Shown here piece by piece: positions 36,816-42,926 of a stretch of 42,926 nucleotides of DNA (the first letter of the stretch is position 1; every line of letters begins with the position of its first letter). The notes under the pieces are model-generated. The model saw only the letters and a program-made list of their open reading frames with translations, did not search any database and was not told where the DNA came from. The stretch spans positions 1 to 42,926 of the forward strand of contig CANPZG010000005.1 of NCBI GenBank assembly GCA_947588765.1, in the 5' to 3' direction. Position numbers and translations under genes: made by a program. The DNA is from an uncultured Bacilli bacterium. Its GTDB lineage: Bacteria; Bacillota_I; Bacilli_A; RF39; UBA660.

Positions 36816-37719
36816 AGCGATATCTTCTTTTAACTAATAATTTTTCTTGGTTATATTCTTGATTATTAGAAAAATTGATAACACTATTATATATTGGATA
36901 AAAAATATTGGCTAATTGTAATATACCTGTACATTCTTGAAACATAGTAAGTGGACCATTTACTAATACTTTATCATCTCTTTTTAAGAGAGTATTTCTT
37001 TCATTTAAAGGAAATAATTTTTTATTAGGAGCAATTAAGCCACGAGTTGAAGACCATAATTCAGCAAGTATAGGTGGAACACAACCATTATGCATGTGAC
37101 CACATACAATTAAATCATAGTTTTCAACTATTTTTAATATATCTGCATCAAGCATATAAACTGGTGAATGAATAAGTAAAATATTTAATTTATCATTATT
37201 TGCATCTTCAGGTAAATTTTGTTTTAAATCTGTTATTAAAATATTTTTATCTTCATTTTTAGTATCATTGTGGTAATAATTAAAACTTTGAGTTATTCCC
37301 GTAATTAAAACATTACCATCATTATATGAAGTATTATTTAAAACATTAACATTAGGTATATTATTCATTTCATCATAGAAATCTTGATTAAATTCATATT
37401 TCCAACTATTATTATCTTTAGCATAAAAATCATGGCTTCCTAAAGATATAAGTGTAGGAGCTATAGTTGCGATATCTTTTAACCAATTTAACAATCTTTT
37501 TTGTTCTTTAGAATCGCGAATCATTTCTAAAGAATCTATTAAATCACCTGGCATTAATATATAATTTGGTGATATTTTAGCTAGCTTTTCTGCGATAAGC
37601 AAAAGTTTCTTATCTTTAATCATATAACTAAAATGTAAATCACTATCTACACTAAAAACTAAGTTATTTTTAACTTTTGCATTAAACAAATTATAGGTTG
37701 TTGTATGAAATATGTTCAT
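36814..37719 (-). CDS. Calcineurin-like metallophosphoesterase
   Basis: 301 residues from ATG 37719, which follows GGGGGG at good spacing. The two-metal motifs are in order: DSDLH (25-29), PGDLIDS (57-63), LGSHDFY (G-S-H-D in place of GNHD), LLIHSP, and VCGHMHNG. The asparagine of the GNHD motif is replaced by serine, which may weaken catalysis. No clear membrane segment. The order of motifs resembles YkuE/YaeI-type phosphodiesterases, but those usually have an N-terminal anchor. Substrate unknown. Confidence 0.85.
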   Translation of the reverse strand: MNIFHTTTYNLFNAKVKNNLVFSVDSDLHFSYMIKDKKLLLIAEKLAKISPNYILMPGDLIDSLEMIRDSKEQKRLLNWLKDIATIAPTLISLGSHDFYAKDNNSWKYEFNQDFYDEMNNIPNVNVLNNTSYNDGNVLITGITQSFNYYHNDTKNEDKNILITDLKQNLPEDANNDKLNILLIHSPVYMLDADILKIVENYDLIVCGHMHNGCVPPILAELWSSTRGLIAPNKKLFPLNERNTLLKRDDKVLVNGPLTMFQECTGILQLANIFYPIYNSVINFSNNQEYNQEKLLVKRRYR

Positions 37720-37745
37720 ATATATCCCCCCTTTGATTGCTTTGT

Positions 37746-37774
37746 ATGTTATCACAAATATATTAAATTGTCAA
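37746..37774 (-). promoter_or_regulatory. Sigma-A promoter of the metallophosphoesterase
   Basis: TTGACA (37769-37774), 17-nt spacer, TAACAT (37746-37751) on the minus strand. Confidence 0.7.
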
Positions 37775-37789
37775 TTTTAAATAAAAAAG

Positions 37790-38350
37790 TTAACTTTTTC
37801 TTTCTAAAAATAATGATTTTTTAATGATTTCTTTCTTTTCTTCATCTACTTCTAAATCATAAAAATCTTGATTACATTTTTGATATATTTCTTTAACTTC
37901 TTCTTTAGTTACACCTTCAGTATACCAATTAAAATATTTTAAATAATTTTTATCTTCTTTAAATAAAAGTATTCTACCTGTAACCGTAAATAAATCTATT
38001 ATATCTTTATCATTAATATTTTTAGAATTAGATATCTTTTTAAAACCTAATCTTTCTAAATTTAAAACATCATTTAATATTTCTACACCTTTATAAGAAC
38101 ATTCTGTTAAAGATAATGTTTTTTCAATATAAGTAACTAAATATGATAATACTTTAAAAGCATCTTCTCTATTCATTCCTTTTGGTAAAGTAAATACGTC
38201 AAATTTAGCTTCCATAACACCTATATTATTCTTACGTTTAATATAGTTTTCACCAATTCGAGAATATTCAATATAATGTAGACGATACATATTTTGATTA
38301 CCTAACCCATGATTTTCTAATTCTGCTTCAAATTCATAATCTTTATTCAT
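37790..38350 (-). CDS. Protein of unknown function, 186 aa
   Basis: I do not recognise this protein. It is soluble, charged and has no signal peptide. It starts NKDYEFEAELENHGLGNQNM and has an aromatic/acidic middle and a lysine-rich helical end (EEVKEIYQKCNQDF). A GGAGG site precedes the ATG. It lies 71 nt after ileS, beyond the ileS terminator, and 70 nt before the metallophosphoesterase with its own promoter, so it is probably transcribed alone or by readthrough. Confidence 0.7.
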   Translation of the reverse strand: MNKDYEFEAELENHGLGNQNMYRLHYIEYSRIGENYIKRKNNIGVMEAKFDVFTLPKGMNREDAFKVLSYLVTYIEKTLSLTECSYKGVEILNDVLNLERLGFKKISNSKNINDKDIIDLFTVTGRILLFKEDKNYLKYFNWYTEGVTKEEVKEIYQKCNQDFYDLEVDEEKKEIIKKSLFLERKS

Positions 38351-38393
38351 AAATCTACCTCCTAGATAATTATTATAACATGTTTAACTCACT

Positions 38394-38423
38394 AAAAAAA
38401 GAGTTACAATTTTCGTAACTCTT
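38394..38423 (-). terminator. Terminator of ileS
   Basis: GAGTTAC GAAAATT GTAACTC followed by seven T on the minus strand. Confidence 0.9.
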
Positions 38424-41400
38424 AATTCTTAGTTATTTCAATACCTACTGCTTCACCATTTAAATCAATGTCTTGGCTTAAAGTATCACTATAATTAATA
38501 CTAGTTGCTAAAGTTTCATTTTCAATATATTCTTGATGGGCAGCAATTGCTTCTTTAACTAAAGGAGTGGCATTAAATGTTACTTTAATTCGATCAGCGA
38601 CATTATATTCATTAGTTTTCCGAATATTTTGAATTTTGGAAACTAACTCTCTGGCTAAACCTTCTAAAACTAAATCATGAGTAATTTCGGTATTTAGAAT
38701 AATAAAATTATTATTTTCCATACCCACATTAAAGCCTTCTTTTGCTGTAAATCTTATATCAACCATGTCTTTAGTTACATTTATGTCTTCACCATCTAGC
38801 ATCATTTGGATAGTTTCATTATTATTTAATTTAGATACTTCTTCCACTGTTAATTTTTCTAACTTAATTTGGAATTCTTTAATTTTTGAACCTAAAGTTT
38901 TACCAACTTCTTTAAAGTTAGGTTTCACAGTTAAATTCATATATTCATTTAAATCATCAACAAATATAACTTTTTTAACATTCAATTCTTCTTCAATTAA
39001 AGATGTCATATCACCAATAATTTTTTTATTTTTACCATCAATTAAAGCTTCTTGTAATGGTTGTCTAACTTTAATTTTAGCTTCTTCTCTCACATAGCGA
39101 CCTGTACTAATTAAACTACGAACTAAAGCCATTTTAGTTTCTAGTTCTTCATCTATTAGTTTAGCATCATACATAGGATAATCCGTTAAATGAACTGATT
39201 CATCACCCGTTAAATTCCGATACATTTCTTCGGCAATAAATGGTGTAAGCGGAGCAATAAGTTTAGATAGACCTACTAAAACTTCATAAGTTGTAATATA
39301 AACACTTTTCTTTGAATTATCTAAAGTACTTCCCCAGAAGCGATTACGATTACGACGAATATACCAGTTAGATAAATCATCGGAAACAAAATCAGTTAAG
39401 TAATGAACTACTTTATTTAAATCATATTCATCAAAAGCATCCGTAACGTCTTTAACTAAACGATTATATTTAGAAATTAACCATTTATCAATTTCTTCCC
39501 GAGTATCATAATCAACCTTACAATTATCTGTATCAATACCATCAACATTAGCATACATCGTAAAGAAATTATAAGCATTTTTTAAAGGATTAAAGAATTT
39601 CGAATATACTTCTTTTAAACCTTCCATATCAAATTTTAAAGGTGTCCATACTGGAGAAACATAAGGTAAGTAAAATCTTACTACATCAGCACCATATTCT
39701 TTAATAGTAGTAAATGGTTCAACAATGTTACCTCTTGATTTACTCATTTTTTTGCCTTCCGCATCAAGTAATAAATCATTAACTAAAACATTTTTAAAAG
39801 GACTGCAACCTTTAACAAATGTAGAAATTACTAATAATGTATAGAACCAACCTCTTGTTTGATCGATACCTTCACAAATAAAGTCAGCGGGGAATTGTTC
39901 TTCCCAAAGTTCTTTATTTTCAAATGGATAATGATATTGGGCAAATGGCATAGAACCAGAGTCAAACCAACAGTCTAAGACATCACTAATACGTGTCATT
40001 TCGCCACCACATTTAGGACATTTCAAATGAACTTCATCAATATAAGGTTTATGTAAATCTAAATTATCACTTATTTTACTTGTAGCCATTTCTTTTAATT
40101 CACTAATTGAACCAACCATATGATTATAGCCACAACTACATTTCCAAAATGGAATCGGACTACCCCAATAACGACTACGAGAAACATTCCAGTCTTTAGC
40201 ATTAGCTATCCAATTAGCAAAGCGTTTTTCACCAACATAAGCCGGATACCAATTTACTTCGTTATTAGCTTTAACTAAATCATCACGGAATTTACTTACG
40301 GCAATATAATAACTTGGCATTGAATAATAGATTAATGGAGTATGACAACGCCAACAATGTGGATAATCATGCATTATTTTTTGCTTTTTAAATAATTTAT
40401 CATTAGCTTTTAGATAATCAACCACTTCTTCATTAACATCATGAACAAATTTACCTTTCCAAGGACCTTCGGTATAGCAACCGTCTATTCCGACGGGATT
40501 TAGATTTGGTAAATCATAGTTTTTACCAACATTGGCATCATCATCCCCAAAAGCTGGAGCAATATGAACTATACCTGTACCATCTTCCATGGTAACATAT
40601 TCATCACAGGTAACATAGAATGCTTTTTTATCGACATCTAATTCTGGAATTAATTGTTCATATTCCGTGTATTCTAAAGTTTTACCTTTAAATGTATCTA
40701 GGATGTTAGCATCATCTCCTAGAACAGTTTTGACTAAAGATGTAGCTAAAATAAATTTATTACCTTTTGATTCTACTAAAGAATAGTCTTCATTAGGGTT
40801 AACGCATAAAGCCACATTAGCTATCAAAGTCCAAGGAGTTGTCGTCCAAACTAAAAAGTATACGTCTTCTCCCTTTTTCTTAAAAGGAACATACACTGTT
40901 AAAGCTTGGTCTGTTTGATAATCTTGAGCTACTTCATGACTAGCTAAACCTGTTCCGCAATGAGGGCAATAAGGTACTACTCTAGTTCCTTCGTAAAATA
41001 ATCCTTCTTCATAGAATTTTTTTAATATCCACCATTCAGTTTCAATATATTCATTTTTATAAGTTAAATAAGGATTTTCAACATCAATAAATTGACCCAT
41101 TTTACTTGTAAGGTCTGTGAATGCTGCTTCATTTTCTCTAACACTTTTACGACATTCTTCATTAAATTTATCAATACCTAAAGCTTCGATTTCTTTTTTA
41201 GATGAAATACCAAGTTTCTTTTCGACATGATTTTCAATAGGTAAGCCATGAGTATCCCAACCTACTTTTCTTATTACTTTTTTACCTTTCATAACATGAT
41301 ATTTACATAAAGCATCTTTTAAATTTTTAGCAACCATGTGATGCAAACCAGGAAACCCATTAGCAAATGCAGGTCCGTCATAAAAAACAAAAGTTTCGGC

Positions 41401-41517
41401 ATCTTTTCTTAATTCATTTTGACGTTTCATTATTTCATTAATGCCACCCCAAGAATCAAGAATACTTTGTTCGACATCAGCAACTGGTCTTTTGTCTAAT
41501 TCCTTAAAATTTTTCAT
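38422..41517 (-). CDS. ileS: Isoleucyl-tRNA synthetase, class-2 (eukaryote-like) type
   Basis: Charges tRNA-Ile. 1031 residues. The HIGH-type motif is the variant FPGLHHM (55-61), the neighbouring block is GWDTHGLPIENHVEKKLGI, the editing domain follows, and the second signature is GKKMSKSRGN near 600. Zinc-binding CPHCGTG and CPKCGGE are present. The length and GWDTHGLPIE block resemble the eukaryote-like IleRS2 group, known for low mupirocin sensitivity, rather than the roughly 920-residue bacterial IleRS1. It is preceded by an Ile T-box leader. Confidence 0.97.
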   Translation of the reverse strand: MKNFKELDKRPVADVEQSILDSWGGINEIMKRQNELRKDAETFVFYDGPAFANGFPGLHHMVAKNLKDALCKYHVMKGKKVIRKVGWDTHGLPIENHVEKKLGISSKKEIEALGIDKFNEECRKSVRENEAAFTDLTSKMGQFIDVENPYLTYKNEYIETEWWILKKFYEEGLFYEGTRVVPYCPHCGTGLASHEVAQDYQTDQALTVYVPFKKKGEDVYFLVWTTTPWTLIANVALCVNPNEDYSLVESKGNKFILATSLVKTVLGDDANILDTFKGKTLEYTEYEQLIPELDVDKKAFYVTCDEYVTMEDGTGIVHIAPAFGDDDANVGKNYDLPNLNPVGIDGCYTEGPWKGKFVHDVNEEVVDYLKANDKLFKKQKIMHDYPHCWRCHTPLIYYSMPSYYIAVSKFRDDLVKANNEVNWYPAYVGEKRFANWIANAKDWNVSRSRYWGSPIPFWKCSCGYNHMVGSISELKEMATSKISDNLDLHKPYIDEVHLKCPKCGGEMTRISDVLDCWFDSGSMPFAQYHYPFENKELWEEQFPADFICEGIDQTRGWFYTLLVISTFVKGCSPFKNVLVNDLLLDAEGKKMSKSRGNIVEPFTTIKEYGADVVRFYLPYVSPVWTPLKFDMEGLKEVYSKFFNPLKNAYNFFTMYANVDGIDTDNCKVDYDTREEIDKWLISKYNRLVKDVTDAFDEYDLNKVVHYLTDFVSDDLSNWYIRRNRNRFWGSTLDNSKKSVYITTYEVLVGLSKLIAPLTPFIAEEMYRNLTGDESVHLTDYPMYDAKLIDEELETKMALVRSLISTGRYVREEAKIKVRQPLQEALIDGKNKKIIGDMTSLIEEELNVKKVIFVDDLNEYMNLTVKPNFKEVGKTLGSKIKEFQIKLEKLTVEEVSKLNNNETIQMMLDGEDINVTKDMVDIRFTAKEGFNVGMENNNFIILNTEITHDLVLEGLARELVSKIQNIRKTNEYNVADRIKVTFNATPLVKEAIAAHQEYIENETLATSINYSDTLSQDIDLNGEAVGIEITKN

Positions 41518-41540
41518 ATTTTCTTCCTCCTTCGAAAAAT

Positions 41541-41738
41541 AAAAAAAGAATGGCCCTTTAAGGAGTGTTATTTAACACGGTACCATCCTTTTATTTACTT
41601 AATTATCTTAACGCGATTAACGGCATAAAAGCAACTAGTAAGTGATATATATTTATTTTTCGCTTATAGTCTTGCACCAATTTGACTAATTCTCTAAAAG
41701 GAGCCATAAATACACTTGTCTTACATCTTCGTTTTTCA
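41541..41738 (-). promoter_or_regulatory. T-box riboswitch (isoleucine) of ileS
   Basis: The leader RNA holds the T-box core AGGATGGTACCGTG (41576-41589) that pairs with the uncharged tRNA NCCA end. It then holds a GTGTTAAATAACAC hairpin and a terminator stem AAGGATGGT/GCCATTCTT with seven T at 41541-41547. Upstream, GAGAATTAG and GGTGCAAG stem I motifs precede the specifier region ATATATCACTTA. ATC (41644-41646) fits isoleucine. Low charged tRNA-Ile would favour antitermination and ileS expression. Confidence 0.93.
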
Positions 41739-41744
41739 TTAATA

Positions 41745-41773
41745 ATTATATGTGTTTTACTATTTTTAGTCAA
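41745..41773 (-). promoter_or_regulatory. Sigma-A promoter of the ileS leader
   Basis: TTGACT (41768-41773), 17-nt spacer, TATAAT (41745-41750) on the minus strand; start near 41738, at the beginning of the T-box. Confidence 0.9.
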
Positions 41774-41792
41774 GTATTATTTATTTTTATAA

Positions 41793-42794
41793 TTAATTAG
41801 CTTTGGGAAATTTATAACAACTTGGAACTAACTTTCTGGTTAACTTTTCTCCCGTTTCTTCTAAAGAAGAATCTTTTATTTGACTAGCAGCCGAAAATTC
41901 ATTTCCTCCACCACCCATTTCATGCATAATACTACTTACATCAACACTGCCTCTACTTCGAGCACTAATACTAATAATATCTTCAGTAGTTAAACCAACG
42001 GCAAATGAGGCATCAATATTTCGATATTTAAGAAGATAATCCGCAACTTTAGCTAATTCTTCTCTAGTATAAATTGTTTGGGTATCATCCATGGCTATAG
42101 CAGCTGTATAAGTAATAAACCGGGTTTTCGATACAAGATTTTGCACCTTCCGATCAACTAAATAATCTTCCGCAAAAAATTCCATTACTCGCGCTAGTTC
42201 ACCACCTTTTTTGGTAAGCTTGTAAACAGTTTCCATAGTTTTAGAACTAGCATTTTTGGTAAATTTCGCCGTATCTAGAAAAATACCAGCTAATAAATAA
42301 TCTGCAACACGAGATGAAATTTTAACATTAGAACAAATTAATAATTCTGTTAAAATTTCAGATGCACTAGATAATTTTGGCATAATATATTGATAATCGG
42401 TTACAATTGTATCTTTATCTGGATTATGATGATCAATTACCACAATATTTTTAAACTTATCTAAATAACTACTACAAGCTGATAAATAAGTTTTATTCAT
42501 ATCAACCGTAATAAGTAAGCTATTATCTTTAAGCATTTGTTCTACTTTTTCTTTACTAACAAAACTAGTTATTCCCTTGGCTTCTTTAAAAATAGTTTGC
42601 ATTCCTTGTTCTAGTTTTTCAATATCATCGCTCATAACAACAAAGGCTTCTTTATCAAACTTTTTGACAATTAAACTCATTGCAATAGAAGCTGCTAGGG
42701 CATCATAATCTGCTCTAATATGAGGAGAAATAAAAACATTATCACTATTAGATATTAATTCATCTAACTTAATTTTAAACTCTTTTATATCCAT
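41793..42794 (-). CDS. DHH/DHHA1 phosphoesterase, GdpP-like catalytic part without membrane or PAS domains
   Basis: 333 residues. DHH motifs: SPHIRADYDAL (23-33), LLITVDMNKTY near 95, VVIDHHNPD near 118, LLAGIFLDTAKFT near 167. The DHHA1 end is MGGGGNEFSAASQI near 290. The YIMPKLSSASEILTEL and LDTAKFTKNASSKT blocks look like the DHH half of GdpP, which hydrolyses c-di-AMP, rather than like typical NrnA. The N-terminal membrane, PAS and GGDEF parts of GdpP are absent. It may cut c-di-AMP, pApA or nanoRNA. An AAGAGG site supports the start. Confidence 0.85.
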   Translation of the reverse strand: MDIKEFKIKLDELISNSDNVFISPHIRADYDALAASIAMSLIVKKFDKEAFVVMSDDIEKLEQGMQTIFKEAKGITSFVSKEKVEQMLKDNSLLITVDMNKTYLSACSSYLDKFKNIVVIDHHNPDKDTIVTDYQYIMPKLSSASEILTELLICSNVKISSRVADYLLAGIFLDTAKFTKNASSKTMETVYKLTKKGGELARVMEFFAEDYLVDRKVQNLVSKTRFITYTAAIAMDDTQTIYTREELAKVADYLLKYRNIDASFAVGLTTEDIISISARSRGSVDVSSIMHEMGGGGNEFSAASQIKDSSLEETGEKLTRKLVPSCYKFPKAN

Positions 42795-42813
42795 ATATAC
42801 CTCTTAAAAGCTA

Positions 42814-42842
42814 ATTATAGATATTTTTTAATTAAAAGTCAA
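42814..42842 (-). promoter_or_regulatory. Sigma-A promoter of the DHH phosphoesterase
   Basis: TTGACT (42837-42842), 17-nt spacer, TATAAT (42814-42819), beginning 8 bases after the group II intron 3' end. Confidence 0.8.
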
Positions 42843-42850
42843 ATTAACTA

Positions 42851-42926
42851 ATCGAGTAGAGTAAATTTTCAATAATTTGACTTATTGATATGATACCCTC
42901 TCACACCACCGTACATACCGTTCGGT
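42851..42926 (-). mobile_element. 3' end of a group II intron, truncated by the window edge
   Basis: On the minus strand the sequence runs ACGGTATGTACGGTGGTGTG, AGAGGG, an A/T loop, then TTTACTCTACTCGAT ending at 42851. GTACGGTGGTGTGAGAGG followed by CTACTCGAT is the typical distal domain V and domain VI end of bacterial group II introns, as I remember them. The body and any reverse transcriptase would lie beyond the window. Confidence 0.8.

Overview
The window is strongly AT-rich DNA from a low-GC Firmicute (class Bacilli in the broad sense). I infer a compact-genome, probably uncultured gut-type lineage near the Erysipelotrichia/Mollicutes branch; this placement is low confidence. Supporting signs are sigma-A type promoters, U-tract terminators, a CIRCE element, an Ile T-box leader, ThyX instead of ThyA, and relatives of sporulation proteins (SpoIVB, SpoIIIAH, GerE, a GerMN protein). 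The genetic code is the standard bacterial one: TGA ends genes such as the PfkB kinase (3605) and the bacteriocin accessory gene (22999). Most genes lie on the minus strand.

Layout. 1-2.7 kb: an ADP-ribosylglycohydrolase, an Abi_2/HEPN abortive-infection gene, a truncated second copy of the glycohydrolase 5' end, and a tRNA-Ile2/tRNA-Leu pair. 2.8-9.2 kb: small unknown genes, Smr-domain and PfkB proteins, a TasA-like envelope protein, a YetF-type protein, tgt, and a putative zinc protease. 9.2-12.3 kb: a pair of matched inverted terminator repeats, a large GLUG-repeat surface protein, and a divergent XRE regulator with a multi-site operator. 12.3-19.1 kb: a seven-gene operon ruvB-folD-(isochorismatase)-glyA-thyX-tmk-queA that links one-carbon metabolism to dTMP/dTDP synthesis. 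19.2-22.6 kb: a DUF5684 protein, SpoIVB, and a GspE/PilB-type ATPase with a long acidic 15-residue-repeat tail.

22.6-27.3 kb is accessory: a bacteriocin locus with a C39-peptidase ABC exporter, an accessory protein and two double-glycine peptides (one of only 48 codons), then a glycine-rich surface protein preceded by a group II intron 3'-end relic. 27.3-33.8 kb is the heat-shock operon hrcA-grpE-dnaK-pepF-dnaJ under CIRCE, with oligoendopeptidase F inserted. 33.8-34.4 kb holds a small-RNA locus: a plus-strand transcript with pairing 5' and 3' ends and a 44-codon ORF, overlapped at its 3' end by a predicted convergent antisense RNA, which resembles a type I toxin-antitoxin arrangement. 34.4-36.2 kb: tRNA-Arg and a sporulation-type trio (GerMN protein, gerE, spoIIIAH). 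36.3-42.9 kb: a HAD protein, a metallophosphoesterase, an unknown protein, T-box-controlled class-2-like ileS, a DHH phosphoesterase, and the 3' end of another group II intron cut by the window edge.

The best candidates for something undescribed are the overlapping small-RNA pair (33.88-34.15 kb), the two-peptide bacteriocin cassette (22.68-25.46 kb), and the repeat-tailed secretion ATPase (20.73-22.57 kb).
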